DNA from: Acidianus manzaensis
GTDB taxonomy: Archaea > Thermoproteota > Thermoprotei_A > Sulfolobales > Sulfolobaceae
NCBI RefSeq assembly: GCF_002116695.1
Contig: NZ_CP020477.1
Coordinates: forward strand, 541,001-605,000
DNA length: 64,000 bases
Direction of reading: 5' to 3'
Part shown: positions 38,668 to 52,931 of the stretch, in pieces
How the letters are laid out: every line of letters starts with the position of its first letter
Position numbering within the stretch: position 1 is the first letter of the stretch
Translations under genes and position numbers: made by a program
Notes under the pieces: generated by a model
Seen by the model: the letters and a program-made list of their open reading frames with translations, nothing else
The model's database searches: none
What the model was told of the DNA's origin: nothing

Positions 38668-39705
38668 ATGGTTAAAGAAGTTATAGGAAAATTTTTAAAT
38701 GAAATAAACTCAGCAAAAAATTTCTCCTTTTTATTAGTAATAGCAACAACTGATGTAAGTTTAATACCTGGATTGACAATTGCCGGTGCTACTCCAGAAT
38801 TAACTCATTTTACTCCAGCAGCAGATGCAGAATTTCTAATGTTAGGAAAGTGTAAAGTAATAAACACTGTTCCAGTAACACCTGATGGAATACCAACCCC
38901 AGCTTTAATATCGAGAGCATCTCTTTCATTTTTAAAAATTAGCAAAACGATAGTTAACGCTGGAAGTAAAATAACTCCTAATTTACCCTTTATAGATTTA
39001 GGAGGAAAGCCAGGGGGAGATATAAGAAAACAATCATTAGATAAATCCACCGCTGAAAAAATTATCCAAAATGGAATTATTTTAGGTGACGAGCTTTCTA
39101 ATTCATATGATTTATTAGTAATAGGTGAATCAATTCCAGCAGGCACTACTACTGCAATGGCAGTTTTAGAAGCGTTAGGTTATAATGCTATTGATAAGAT
39201 GAGTTCAGCATCTCCAAATAATCCTAAAGAACTAAAAAGTAAAATAGTTAAAGAGGCACTAAAAGATTTACCAACTTCCTTAATTGATAAACTAGCAAAA
39301 GTCTCTGATCCTATGTTATTAGGAGTAGCAGGAATTTCTATAGGATTTAAAGGCAAAATTCTACTTGCAGGTGGAACACAAATGTGCGCAGCTGCAGCTA
39401 TTATAAAAGAAATTGAAAATACTAAAATTCATGACATAGGAATAGGAACTACTAAATGGATCATAAATGATAAAACAGCTGATATAATATCATTAGCAAA
39501 AGATCTAGGAGTAAATTTACTTTACTCTGATTTGGATTTTTCAATATCTAAATACGAGGGAATACGAGTTTACGAAAAAGGTTACGTGAAAGAAGGTGTA
39601 GGAGCTGGAGGTTCGTCAATATTAGCCATGCTTAAAGCTAATATTAATAATAAAGACCTTGTAGATAAAATAGACTCTATGTATTCAGAATTGCTTATAA
39701 GATAG
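38668..39705 (+). CDS. cobT: CobT-like nicotinate-nucleotide phosphoribosyltransferase, archaeal
   Basis: 345 aa, archaeal CobT family (UPF0284) that activates the lower base of cobamide cofactors. Conserved runs include GLTIAGATPELTHFTPAADAEFL, VTPDGIPTPALISRA, LGGKPGGDIR, GESIPAGTTTAMAVL and the final VKEGVGAGGSSI. Length is normal. Presence fits corrinoid use by methylmalonyl-CoA mutase in the carbon-fixation cycle (inference). Followed 19 bp later by a helix-turn-helix/zinc-ribbon protein and a HAD gene in the same direction. Confidence 0.9.
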   Translation: MVKEVIGKFLNEINSAKNFSFLLVIATTDVSLIPGLTIAGATPELTHFTPAADAEFLMLGKCKVINTVPVTPDGIPTPALISRASLSFLKISKTIVNAGSKITPNLPFIDLGGKPGGDIRKQSLDKSTAEKIIQNGIILGDELSNSYDLLVIGESIPAGTTTAMAVLEALGYNAIDKMSSASPNNPKELKSKIVKEALKDLPTSLIDKLAKVSDPMLLGVAGISIGFKGKILLAGGTQMCAAAAIIKEIENTKIHDIGIGTTKWIINDKTADIISLAKDLGVNLLYSDLDFSISKYEGIRVYEKGYVKEGVGAGGSSILAMLKANINNKDLVDKIDSMYSELLIR

Positions 39706-39724
39706 TTTTTTATGAAGTATTTTA

Positions 39725-40063
39725 ATGGAGTATGATTTTTTAACTACTAGAGAGAGAATTTTCTATTTGTTAAAATATTCAGATGAACCTTTAACTGCGA
39801 GACAAATTATGAAAATACTTGGAATAAAAAAGGAAAAAGAAGTTTATGAGCATTTGTATCATATTTCTAAATCATCAAAAAGAAAGGACTTTATAATCAT
39901 TATGTTTCCGCCTATATGTGAAAATTGTGGCTATACATTTAAGTTAGAAACTCCTAAAAAGCCTAGCAGATGTCCTATTTGCAAATCAGAAAGAATCAAA
40001 CCCCCAAGTTTTTTAATTAGAAATAAAAATATGAAAAAAGATGGCAAAAGCAATATTCATTGA
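39725..40063 (+). CDS. HTH plus zinc-ribbon transcription regulator
   Basis: 112 aa. N-terminal winged helix (about 1-60: TTRERIFYLLKYSDEPLTARQIMKILGIKKEKEVYEHLYHI) and C-terminal zinc ribbon (CENCGYTF ... CPICKSERI). This HTH-ribbon fusion is a known archaeal type of predicted transcription factor. Very basic tail. The 3' end overlaps the HAD gene by 23 bp; upstream cobT ends 19 bp before, so a cobT-HTH-HAD operon is likely. Target genes are unknown. Confidence 0.82.
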   Translation: MEYDFLTTRERIFYLLKYSDEPLTARQIMKILGIKKEKEVYEHLYHISKSSKRKDFIIIMFPPICENCGYTFKLETPKKPSRCPICKSERIKPPSFLIRNKNMKKDGKSNIH

Positions 40064-40709
40064 CATGGGAGAAACTTTAGTAAAATTCATACCAAGATAC
40101 GACGAAGCAGTAGCAAACGCAATAAGAGAAGCAGGTATACAAGTAGATGACAAGGCTGTATTTAGAGCACTTATGGCGCAGATGGGTAGCAATCATTTTC
40201 CGCATAAAGAAATCGGAGGTTTAAGTAATATAGATTTTAAGGATCTATTCTATAGATTAGGTAAATATCCTGATCCAAAAATAATTAAAAAATTAGAAAA
40301 TAATTCCTATCTTTCAGAGAAATATGAGCTTTACAATGATGCTATACCATTTTTAACAGAAATGAAAAAATTAGGTTTGAAAATAATTCTAGTCTCGAAT
40401 GCTACATATAAAATTCATGATATAGTAAAAGAATTGAACTTAATAAATTACTTAGACGGTATAGTAGCATCATGCGATCTTGGAATAATGAAGCCACATC
40501 CTAAAATTTTTTACCATGCTAAAAAAATAGGTTGTAATGACGGAATTCATATAGGTGACGTGTACGAAATTGACTATTTAGGTGCAAAAAGAGCATATTT
40601 AGATGCGATACTTCTAGATAGATTTGGATTTTATCCAGAAATTAAAGAAAATAAGATTAGTAATCTATTCGATGCAATAGATCTTATAAAAACTAAGTTA
40701 AATATGTAG
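40041..40709 (+). CDS. HAD-superfamily hydrolase
   Basis: 222-aa HAD phosphatase of subfamily I. Motif 1 FIDMGETLVKF has Met in place of the second Asp of DxD (DMG rather than DxD/T), Motif 2 ILVSNAT, and the Lys plus motif 4 MKPHPKIFYHAKKIGC ... HIGDVYEID. Cap helices lie at 20-100. Substrate unknown (phosphoglycolate-like is common). Begins inside the end of the HTH gene, 23-bp overlap. The missing second Asp in motif 1 (FIDMGE) suggests reduced or altered chemistry and is worth checking. Confidence 0.82.
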   Translation: MAKAIFIDMGETLVKFIPRYDEAVANAIREAGIQVDDKAVFRALMAQMGSNHFPHKEIGGLSNIDFKDLFYRLGKYPDPKIIKKLENNSYLSEKYELYNDAIPFLTEMKKLGLKIILVSNATYKIHDIVKELNLINYLDGIVASCDLGIMKPHPKIFYHAKKIGCNDGIHIGDVYEIDYLGAKRAYLDAILLDRFGFYPEIKENKISNLFDAIDLIKTKLNM

Positions 40710-40732
40710 GTAATATAATATCAGATAACCTT

Positions 40733-41404
40733 CTATATCTTTATTACTTTATAAATCTCTCCCGTTAGAATCATATCCAATAATTTACTGACACCTTTTC
40801 CATTATCCTCATCAAGTACAAGATCAGCTATATCTTTTATTTCCTTTAACGCATTATGTACTGCTACTTTATAATCAACATTTTTAAATAAATTTATATC
40901 ATTTTCACTATCCCCAATACCTATAGTCTTACCTTTGAAATTTATTAATTGTAAAAATTTTTTTAAACCAAATCCTTTATTAATATAAGTTGGCATTATC
41001 ATTCCATCAGACCTATTCCATTCAATTGAAGCATTTTCTAGAAATATTTTATTCTTTAAATGAACTGCATTATCTAAATAAATAATTACTTTCCCTACAG
41101 AATATTTAATTCCCATTTCATCTAATTTTCTAATTATATTTTCTCTTAAATTAAACCAATCATTTTCTACAAAGTAATATTCCTTATCATCCATCAAGGC
41201 AAAAGAACCATTCTCTAGTATCCATGCAGTAGGTTTTAGGCCCTTAGCTAAAATATTAATAAACCTTTTTTCTCTACCAGTAACAACAACAAAAGGATAT
41301 TTTTTTACAAAATTATTAACTTTCTCCGCTACATCCTTTGATAATATAAAGCCATTTTCCTCACTAGCTAACGTCCTATCATAATCTGATGCAACCAAAA
41401 ACAT
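40733..41404 (-). CDS. HAD IIB phosphatase (phosphoglycolate/SPP-like)
   Basis: 223-aa HAD subfamily IIB. Motif 1 SDYDRTLA (Asp nucleophile plus general acid), motif 2 VVTGRE, cap domain in the middle, motif 4 [13 protein letters not shown]. This layout is shared by archaeal phosphoglycolate phosphatase and sucrose/mannosyl-phosphate phosphatases. TTG 41416 is in frame, but the ATG 41404 is preceded by GGTGATTG, so translation starts there. The ribosome site overlaps the stop of the upstream nfo gene. Part of an operon with nfo. Confidence 0.86.
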   Translation of the reverse strand: MFLVASDYDRTLASEENGFILSKDVAEKVNNFVKKYPFVVVTGREKRFINILAKGLKPTAWILENGSFALMDDKEYYFVENDWFNLRENIIRKLDEMGIKYSVGKVIIYLDNAVHLKNKIFLENASIEWNRSDGMIMPTYINKGFGLKKFLQLINFKGKTIGIGDSENDINLFKNVDYKVAVHNALKEIKDIADLVLDEDNGKGVSKLLDMILTGEIYKVIKI

Positions 41405-41405
41405 T

Positions 41406-42248
41406 TCAATCACCAAATTTATACCCCATTCTTTCCAAAGTTTGTTTCATTATTAAAGCATCATTTTCCAATTCAGGACTTTCACATATAAGAGTAATTG
41501 AAAGATTTTCTCTTTTTAATATTTCTTTAGCCAATGGCTCAAAAGGTGGCGTATTATAAGTAATTGATCTATGCACATCAACATATTTGCCCTTTCTATT
41601 TTCTAACCCTTCAAAATGAGAATTTATGTGGTCTAGATTCAATTCATTTTCTAACCTATCTATAATTTCACCATAATCTATCTTACCGCCTTGCCTAGCA
41701 AACGTATGAGCCCAATCTATATAAGGCTTTACTCTAGTTTTATCTGTTTCTTTAGCCAATGAAATAACTTCATCTAACGTACCTATAGCAGTTTCCTTAG
41801 CCATAGTTTCAATTCCAAATTTAACATTTGATATTCCAAGCTCCTTACTTTTATCTAAAACTTCTCCAATACCTTCTTTTACCAATTCATAACACGTTTT
41901 TTCATCACCTTTACCGTAGAATGCTATATGAATAGCTATCGCATCAGCCATCATAGCCTCTGCCCTTAATGCAGTTTCAATAATTCTATTCTTAGAAGCT
42001 TCAATTTTCTCTTTATCAGTAGAACACAAATTAATAAAATACGGAGCATGAACAGAAAGTCTAACATTTAATTCCCTAGCTATCTCTCCCAATTCTTTAG
42101 CTTTTTCAATACTCATTCTTACTCCTTGTACAAATTCTACTTCCATTGCGTTTAATCCTAATTCTCTTACTCTCTTAACTCCATCAATAGTACTTTTTCC
42201 CTTTGCTGACAAAGGAATTCCAGCAGTACCGAGATAAATTTTTGGCAT
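41406..42248 (-). CDS. nfo: Endonuclease IV (AP endonuclease)
   Basis: 280-aa TIM-barrel AP endonuclease of base excision repair. The Nfo/EndoIV pattern of Zn ligands and surrounding residues is seen in [53 protein letters not shown] and HINSHFEG. Length is normal for archaeal EndoIV. It precedes the HAD IIB gene with translational coupling via a shared GGTGA. No promoter was clearly located in the following 169-bp gap, though T-rich boxes occur. Confidence 0.92.
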   Translation of the reverse strand: MPKIYLGTAGIPLSAKGKSTIDGVKRVRELGLNAMEVEFVQGVRMSIEKAKELGEIARELNVRLSVHAPYFINLCSTDKEKIEASKNRIIETALRAEAMMADAIAIHIAFYGKGDEKTCYELVKEGIGEVLDKSKELGISNVKFGIETMAKETAIGTLDEVISLAKETDKTRVKPYIDWAHTFARQGGKIDYGEIIDRLENELNLDHINSHFEGLENRKGKYVDVHRSITYNTPPFEPLAKEILKRENLSITLICESPELENDALIMKQTLERMGYKFGD

Positions 42249-42429
42249 GAATATTAGGTAGAAATAAAGAAGATAAAAATAGCTTTGTTGTTATATACGA
42301 TTGTTTAACATTCAATAAGCTGATAATATTATATTCCATATATATAAATAACTAAAAAGTATATCCTTTTAGAATGTATTTTTCATCACTTCATCATAAT
42401 TTTTAAGCAATATAAGTATGTTTAAACTA

Positions 42430-43431
<1,002 letters not shown>

Positions 43432-43462
43432 ATTTTTATTTTTGATCCTAAAGAATTATAAT

Positions 43463-44062
43463 GTGAAGCTTAAAATATCATGGCTTAAGATACCTTCTGA
43501 TTTAATACCACACGAGAGTAACGAAAATGAAGATCTAGATGTTGTAGCAGAAGGAATAGTAGAAACATTAGAACAAAATCAAAATGAAAATTTTGAATTA
43601 GATGACAAATTATTAATCATATCAAGCATTTACTCATCAAGAATTATTGAAGACCTCTTCTCTAATACTTCATACCTTCTAGGAAGATGGGGAGGAAAAT
43701 ATTATTCAGGAGATATATCAGCTTCAATAGGCGAAGCAATAGTATACTCATTCCTAGAGCAAAGATTTAGCATAAAACTTACTGACATAATACCTTTGAG
43801 ACAAGTAAAATTTCAAGGAATAATAACTGACACGTTCATAAACATAGAAAAATATCCAAAACTAAAAGAATTTTTAGATACAGAAAAAGGAACACTATAT
43901 ACTAATATAAGATCAATGATAAAGTATGACAGAAGAACGTTAGCAAAAAATATTTCTAAAGATATAATAATATCAGAAAATTTGAGATATCCAGATAATT
44001 ATTCCCTATTATCCTACCTTATAGAAATGAAAAATTTATATCTCGTGGTGATAACGCCATGA
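43463..44062 (+). CDS. Unknown protein, 199 aa
   Basis: Not recognised. The N-terminal half is acidic and beta-like (LKISWLKIPSDLIPHESNENEDLDVVAEGIVETL); the middle has YYSGDISASIGEAIVYSFLEQRF and FQGIITDTFIN. It has no cysteine and no obvious membrane segment. The start is GTG at 43463: box ATTTTTATTTT (43433-43442) is about 26 bases upstream, while the TTG at 43442 lies inside that box. The 4-bp ATGA overlap with the next gene shows translational coupling, so both products probably act together. Confidence 0.68.
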   Translation: MKLKISWLKIPSDLIPHESNENEDLDVVAEGIVETLEQNQNENFELDDKLLIISSIYSSRIIEDLFSNTSYLLGRWGGKYYSGDISASIGEAIVYSFLEQRFSIKLTDIIPLRQVKFQGIITDTFINIEKYPKLKEFLDTEKGTLYTNIRSMIKYDRRTLAKNISKDIIISENLRYPDNYSLLSYLIEMKNLYLVVITP

Positions 44063-44547
44063 ACTGTGAAGAAGAACTAAAAAAAGCCTTCATACTAGCA
44101 TGGATAGGAGACAAAAAACAAGTTGAAAAAATAACTAAAGAATGCGAAAAAATACTATCCTCCTACAAACCACTATTTAAAGAAATATCCGACACAAGAG
44201 CAAACATAAACAAAGACTTTGAATTACCTAAAAAACTTAGAGAAAAAAACATAACTCCAGAAGATATAATCCAACTCGCTTTTTTTAGACTAACAAAAAG
44301 ACTATCACTCACCATAGAACTCGACATAAAAAACAGCGAATTTTTAAAATATACTATTATAGATACAGGAATTAAAAAAATTATACGAGGATATTGCGAA
44401 AAATGCAAAGGCTACACATACCAGATTATAAAATCCGGCATAGGCTTTTTCATACAATATGACCAAATAATATACGCAGAAACATATCAAGGCAAAATAG
44501 AGGAAATAATAGCAGAAATAAAAGCAAATGTGAAAAATAGTATATAA
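44059..44547 (+). CDS. Unknown protein with CxxC, 162 aa
   Basis: Partner of the 43463 gene (overlap of 4 bp, ATGA). Mostly helical, lysine-rich and charged. Near the C-terminus a CEKCKGYTYQIIKSGIGFFIQYDQIIYAETY segment has a CxxC within a beta hairpin, compatible with metal or redox binding. Family unknown; I suspect a Sulfolobales-restricted pair. The stop at 44547 marks the beginning of the gene-poor tRNA-Glu region. Confidence 0.68.
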   Translation: MNCEEELKKAFILAWIGDKKQVEKITKECEKILSSYKPLFKEISDTRANINKDFELPKKLREKNITPEDIIQLAFFRLTKRLSLTIELDIKNSEFLKYTIIDTGIKKIIRGYCEKCKGYTYQIIKSGIGFFIQYDQIIYAETYQGKIEEIIAEIKANVKNSI

Positions 44548-45084
44548 GCAACATATTATCTATTTTCAATGGTTCAATATACTTTTTATTTCATTAGCTA
44601 CTTCATTAACATCATTCTTAATATTCTCTTCACTTAATTCTATTTCAGACTCAGCCATATCGACCATACTTTTTATATCAGATATAGAAGAAAAAGACTT
44701 TATTATATTCTCTGATGCTAAATTCACTATCTCTATAGCTTTTATTAAAATATCTAAAGTACTGGTATTACACTCAAATCCATATCTTATTGCTTTATAT
44801 CAAAGTTTAATAGAGAAAGTGTGGCAACAATTAGCAAAAGAGATAATGGAAATACTTTATTGTTATACTCCAGAGTAAGAAAAATGAAATATAACAACAG
44901 ATTTATAGAAATCGTGTAGTAGGTATTAAAGCATGATTTCCCTTATATTGACTTTTACACTCTTTTTGATAAAGGTGAAAGAAATTATTGAACGTAATCA
45001 ATATTGCACTGACATATCTTTGTATATAGCTAGTAGCATAGTCTAAGAAAACTTTTAATACTGTCCTAAAATTATATTTATCTT
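44548..45084. other. Gene-poor stretch with decayed frames before tRNA-Glu
   Basis: No intact gene is found. On the minus strand a 77-codon frame lacking a start occupies 44566-44799 (listed separately), and other short frames continue to about 45050 with stops between them. Codon composition is protein-like in places, so this looks like eroded coding DNA. A box ACTTTTAATA (about 45049-45058) is the likely tRNA promoter. No repeat or insertion element ends were identified. Confidence 0.5.
44566..44799 (-). pseudogene. 5'-truncated helical protein remnant
   Basis: A minus-strand frame of 77 codons, between an in-frame TGA (44800-44802) and the stop at 44566-44568, encodes a helical acidic segment (LDILIKAIEIVNLASENI ... 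EVANEIKSILNH). It has no ATG, GTG or TTG near its beginning; the only candidate is an internal GTG. No upstream frame continues it cleanly. I interpret it as the C-terminal remnant of a lost gene, though a small gene from GTG is possible. Family not recognised. Confidence 0.4.
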
Positions 45085-46130
<1,046 letters not shown>

Positions 46131-46493
46131 ATGAATGATAAGGTATTGTTTGTTTTCATGACTGGAAGGGAAAATATGGCAAAACTATTAGCTAATATTG
46201 GAATGGCTGGTAAAATTAAATCTGCTGATCCTAATATAACAGTAGAGATGATTTTCTTAACTCCTGCAGTAGAGGCCTTAAATAAAAAACAAGTTATTTT
46301 TAGGCCTATAATAGATACTATAAATGATGCTAAGAAGGTAGGTGTAAAAGTAGTAGCTTGTGAAGTTGCAATGAAAAATGTGGGACTTGATAAGGAGGAT
46401 ATAGAAGATGGATTAGTTGATGAATATGCACCAATAGGAGGAATTTATGTTTTGAATAAGATAAAAGAGGGATATGAAGTATTAACAATCTAG
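46131..46493 (+). CDS. DsrE/DsrF-like family protein
   Basis: 121-aa alpha/beta protein of the DsrE-like family, related to sulfur-carrier proteins of sulfur oxidation and tRNA thiolation. Features: KVLFVFMTGRENMAKLLANIGMAGKI, a conserved Cys in VVACEVAMKNVGL and the end APIGGIYVLNKIKEGYEVLTI. The family Cys is present, so sulfur relay is possible; partner genes such as tusA are not beside it. The frame is open to 46098, but the added residues are hydrophobic and off-family; ATG 46131 is preferred with a 17-nt leader from the T/A box near 46087. Confidence 0.85.
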   Translation: MNDKVLFVFMTGRENMAKLLANIGMAGKIKSADPNITVEMIFLTPAVEALNKKQVIFRPIIDTINDAKKVGVKVVACEVAMKNVGLDKEDIEDGLVDEYAPIGGIYVLNKIKEGYEVLTI

Positions 46494-46561
46494 ATTTTTT
46501 ATTGTTAAATTAAATTTTACTAAAAATTCAATTGAGACTTATGGAGAGTGCTTTTTAGACT

Positions 46562-46585
46562 CTTTAGTTTAAACGGAAACTAAAG
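46562..46585. promoter_or_regulatory. Inverted repeat upstream of the surface-protein operon
   Basis: Perfect 9-bp arms CTTTAGTTT (46562-46570) and AAACTAAAG (46577-46585) around AAACGG. It lies 67-90 bases before the leaderless start at 46652, just upstream of that promoter's T/A box (46622-46631), and 69 bases after the DsrE-like stop. It could be an operator for the membrane operon or a hairpin ending the previous transcript; a following T-run is weak, so operator is favoured. Confidence 0.45.
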
Positions 46586-46651
46586 TTATGTATGTCTAAA
46601 ATTTTCGGTTTTGTGTCTAGATTATTTAAAAATCTTAACTTCTAGGTCACT

Positions 46652-46903
46652 ATGATAAGTATTGCTTCAGATAGGTCATTTAATAGTGAAATAGATCATA
46701 TAATAGATACTATTATAGATTTAAAAAGGAAATATAATTTAAATATAGAGCACAAAATATTTGGCAATATTTTAGAATTCAGAATGAAAAGTAAAAATAG
46801 TTATAATGAAATAAAATTTGTAATAAGAAGAGATAATAAATTAACTGTAGATATTTTTTCTGAAAATGATTCTTTCTTGGGTGAAATATTATGGAAAGTG
46901 TAA
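46652..46903 (+). CDS. Unknown small protein, first gene of surface operon
   Basis: 83 aa, soluble, alternating charged helices and strands ([31 protein letters not shown]). No motif recognised. T/A box ATTTAAAAAT (46622-46631) is 26 bases before the ATG, so leaderless. The 3' end overlaps the next gene by 13 bp. Position suggests a regulator or accessory of the membrane proteins that follow, but nothing in the sequence proves this. Confidence 0.65.
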   Translation: MISIASDRSFNSEIDHIIDTIIDLKRKYNLNIEHKIFGNILEFRMKSKNSYNEIKFVIRRDNKLTVDIFSENDSFLGEILWKV

Positions 46904-47367
46904 CTTCATTTATCTTAGTTATGGCTACAGTCGTGTTGGGTCTCGTAGCTGTAGGATTATTCGCATCTTATGGAAGTATTACTTATGCTAATACTGTTAG
47001 TTTGCAACAAGCTCAGGATTATTCTGCTGGTTTAAGAATATCGTTAGGAAAAGCTGAGGAAGGGACTATCCCTGTAGTTATACAAGATTATGATTATAAT
47101 GGGTCAATATATCTAGTAGCGTTTTATTCGAAGTATAATAATCCTAACTATTTTACTTCTCAGTACGCAGAAATTAATTCTACTAGTCCACTCTCTGGTA
47201 ATGCTAAAATATACAATTTGAATAATGGTATTTTATACGAGGGACAAATAAATTACTATAAGACGTATACTGGAGACTTGCAGTTAGTAAGTGTAAAGCC
47301 AGGATATTATACTATCTTATGGATAATTATAGGCAATTATGAGGTTGGTTATGAGGTGATTCAATGA
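46891..47367 (+). CDS. Membrane-anchored pilin-like protein, 158 aa
   Basis: N-terminal hydrophobic helix begins almost at the start ([25 protein letters not shown]), then an extracellular beta-rich domain with aromatic and Ser/Thr/Asn residues and several N-x-S/T sequons. This layout matches archaeal type IV pilins and archaellum accessory proteins. The usual charged pre-peptide before the helix is very short or absent. Ribosome site GGGTGAAA lies 8 bases before the ATG, within the previous gene. Overlaps the third gene by 4 bp (ATGA). Confidence 0.75.
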   Translation: MESVTSFILVMATVVLGLVAVGLFASYGSITYANTVSLQQAQDYSAGLRISLGKAEEGTIPVVIQDYDYNGSIYLVAFYSKYNNPNYFTSQYAEINSTSPLSGNAKIYNLNNGILYEGQINYYKTYTGDLQLVSVKPGYYTILWIIIGNYEVGYEVIQ

Positions 47368-48644
47368 GTCCAGTAATAGGTATGATTTTTGTGTTGATTA
47401 TAATGTTGTCAGTTATAATACCAGTAATGTATTTGGTAACTTCTACTCCTTCAAATTATGAGGAGTCTTACGCTTCTGTCCAACCTGAAATGACTAAAGC
47501 TAATGAACAATTACAAGAAGTTAATAGTCCTTCTTCGCCTATTGGATTCTATTACGGTTCTGGTGTTGCTTACATAGTATATTATAGTGAACCTATGGTT
47601 CCTTTGAACATTTCGTATTTTCTAGGATATTCTGGAAATGATTTGAAAGTGATAAAGGCTGATCCTACTAATACTACGTATAATGGTTATCCTGCAATTG
47701 AATATGATATAGGAGATTATACTGAGTTAGCTATGGTTACTTCGCTTGGTAATATAATATATGCTGATCCTATCGTTCACTATAATAGTAATGTTACAGA
47801 TTCGACAGTAAGTCCTATTGAAATGATTGCTATACAGAATTACAATTCCTCTACTAATCCAAACAAGGTAGTAATAGATAATCCTTATTCTTTTGATTCT
47901 CATTACGTGCTTAACTACTGCAATATTAACGGTTTAACGGGATATTATGATGTAGAAATAGCTCTAATGAGAGAACAAAATTCTGGATGGATAAATTTAA
48001 CCATAGCTGGAACCAAACCCTTCTTTGGCTCATCCAAAGCTGATGCTGATACTATTGGATTTTATGCACCTACTGATTATGGAAATATATATGGTCAAAT
48101 AGAATGGTATTCTAACTCTATGTTATTCAATATATCATATGACGGAAATCCCTTTAATTGGTATTTGTGTCCACATTTCTATGCGGGAGTCTATACGTCT
48201 GTTCAATATAATGTGATATTTCCAGCAAACATAGACTTTCATTTTGAAGGAAATGAACTCTATGTATGTATCATTCACGATGGGAAAGAATTAGAATTAC
48301 CTAATCTTAATCTTGCTAATGTTAAACTTTATGCCAATCCTGATTATTCTCCATATCCAACTAATGTACCGTTTACTCCAGTATATGTGGCAAATTATAG
48401 CACACAAATATGGGTTCCTAATTTACGTTCAGGATATTATATTACTACGAGTGTAACGATGAGTAATAGTTTTCCATTTAGTCCTATACAAATGGAGGCA
48501 TACTCTAAACCTTCTGGTGATGCTCAGTTATTCTGTTATTATTATCCAGTAAATAATGATTATGTTCCAATTCCTATAGGGGCTCCAATAGAGATTTTTA
48601 TAGGTAACGGAATGATACTAAGTGATGTTCAAGCTTCAATTTAG
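47364..48644 (+). CDS. Large surface protein with pilin-like N-terminus
   Basis: 426 aa. Starts [21 protein letters not shown], strongly recalling the N-terminal helix of archaeal pilins (xSPVIG followed by hydrophobics) without a leader; then a large extracellular beta-rich domain with many N-glycosylation sequons (NIS, NTT, NVT, NLT, NYST) and few charged residues. Ribosome site GAGGTGATT is 4-8 bases upstream. Probably an adhesin or surface protein acting with the 158-aa partner. Exact assembly (pilus tip, separate complex) is not known. Confidence 0.75.
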   Translation: MSPVIGMIFVLIIMLSVIIPVMYLVTSTPSNYEESYASVQPEMTKANEQLQEVNSPSSPIGFYYGSGVAYIVYYSEPMVPLNISYFLGYSGNDLKVIKADPTNTTYNGYPAIEYDIGDYTELAMVTSLGNIIYADPIVHYNSNVTDSTVSPIEMIAIQNYNSSTNPNKVVIDNPYSFDSHYVLNYCNINGLTGYYDVEIALMREQNSGWINLTIAGTKPFFGSSKADADTIGFYAPTDYGNIYGQIEWYSNSMLFNISYDGNPFNWYLCPHFYAGVYTSVQYNVIFPANIDFHFEGNELYVCIIHDGKELELPNLNLANVKLYANPDYSPYPTNVPFTPVYVANYSTQIWVPNLRSGYYITTSVTMSNSFPFSPIQMEAYSKPSGDAQLFCYYYPVNNDYVPIPIGAPIEIFIGNGMILSDVQASI

Positions 48645-48717
48645 TAAACATATAAGACTATGTTTTCATAAGTTTTCTTTAGAAAGATTTTTTTATCTAG
48701 CTTAAAGAAATATTTTT

Positions 48718-49107
<390 letters not shown>

Positions 49108-49120
49108 TTAGTCGGGAATA

Positions 49121-50209
<1,089 letters not shown>

Positions 50210-50279
50210 TTTATATGCCTCTTTCTACTATGTTTAATAAAATTTAAACCTTATAAACTAGTACTAGCTTATTAAAATG

Positions 50280-51449
50280 ATGAAATTCGCTGTAGTCGGT
50301 TCTGGAGCCATGGGGCATGGAATAGCTGAAGTTTTAGCTATTAATGGTTTTGAAGTAAAAATGATTGATATTTCTTGGGATATTCTTAATAAGGCTAAAT
50401 CTAGGATGGAAGATTCTTTAAAAAAATTCTATGAAAAGAAGATTATTACTGAAAATCCTGAGGAAATAATGAAAAGGATTTCTATGTCTACGTCTTATGA
50501 CGTGGCTAATGATATAGACTTTGCTATAGAAGCTGTACCTGAGTCTATCGACTTAAAGAGGAAAGTATTTCAATCTTTAGATAAGATAGCTCCTTCTAAT
50601 GCAATATTAGCTTCTAATACTAGTTCTATACCAATTTCAGATATAGCTGAGGCAACAAATAGAAGAGAGAAAGTTATCGGGATGCATTTTTTTAATCCTC
50701 CTCAAATAATGAAGTTGGTTGAAGTTATTCCTAGTAAGTATACATCTGAAGATACTATAAATAGAACAGTAGATTTAGCAAAGACATTAGGTAAAGTACC
50801 AGTTAGGTTAAGGATTGAAGTACCTGGTTTTATAGGTAATAGAATTTATCTTAGACTATTACAAGAAGCATGCAGAGAAGTTGAAAACAAAGAAGCAACT
50901 ATAGAGGAAGTAGATAGTGCAGCTAGATATAAGTTGGGTTTGCCCATGGGTATATTTGAACTTGCTGATTATGTGGGAATAGATATTTCAGTTGATTTAT
51001 GGAATATCATAGTAAATAGGGGTGCTAGTGATGTTAATTGTAATTTATTTAAAGAAAAAATGAATAATAAAGAGTTAGGAGTAAAGACTGGAAAAGGCTT
51101 TTACTCTTATCCTTCGCCAGGTAAGTATGCAAAGGTAAAATTGCCTGAAGAATCTAAAGTTGACCCTGCTAGATTATTATCTTTAGCAATAAATGAAGGC
51201 TGTTGGCTTATTGAGAATAATATTGTTAATGCGAAAGAAATAGATGATGTAATGAAGTATGGATATAATTTTCCAAAAGGTTTAATGGAAATGGCTGATG
51301 AATTAGGATTAGATAATATTTTGCAAAATTTAAAGGATATTTCTTCTAAGGGATATAAGGCATATATTCCTCAAAAATTACTTGAAAAAATGGTTAGTGA
51401 AGGTAATTTAGGTAAAAAGGCAAAAAGAGGCTTTTATATATACGCTTAA
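50280..51449 (+). CDS. 3-hydroxyacyl-CoA dehydrogenase
   Basis: 389 aa. N-terminal NAD-binding domain [23 protein letters not shown], catalytic His/Glu region [19 protein letters not shown], then [17 protein letters not shown]; two C-terminal 3HCDH helical domains (second repeat near 295-389). Oxidises 3-hydroxyacyl-CoA (such as 3-hydroxybutyryl-CoA). No crotonase domain is fused, unlike the bifunctional Sulfolobus enzyme. Two ATG codons at 50277 and 50280; box CTTATAAAC centred 26 bases earlier favours 50280. Followed by PaaK-like ligase after 31 bp, probably one transcript. Confidence 0.91.
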   Translation: MKFAVVGSGAMGHGIAEVLAINGFEVKMIDISWDILNKAKSRMEDSLKKFYEKKIITENPEEIMKRISMSTSYDVANDIDFAIEAVPESIDLKRKVFQSLDKIAPSNAILASNTSSIPISDIAEATNRREKVIGMHFFNPPQIMKLVEVIPSKYTSEDTINRTVDLAKTLGKVPVRLRIEVPGFIGNRIYLRLLQEACREVENKEATIEEVDSAARYKLGLPMGIFELADYVGIDISVDLWNIIVNRGASDVNCNLFKEKMNNKELGVKTGKGFYSYPSPGKYAKVKLPEESKVDPARLLSLAINEGCWLIENNIVNAKEIDDVMKYGYNFPKGLMEMADELGLDNILQNLKDISSKGYKAYIPQKLLEKMVSEGNLGKKAKRGFYIYA

Positions 51450-51480
51450 ATTTTTTAAATAGTATAAGTATTAGATAATT

Positions 51481-52899
<1,419 letters not shown>

Positions 52900-52931
52900 A
52901 ATTATAATTTTTATGTTTTTGCTTATATTTT

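Noticed and set aside
42378..42402. ATGATGA and GTGATGA on the minus strand, possible C/C' boxes
   Set aside because: No CTGA at the proper 12-nt distances, and the stretch overlaps the acryloyl-CoA reductase promoter.
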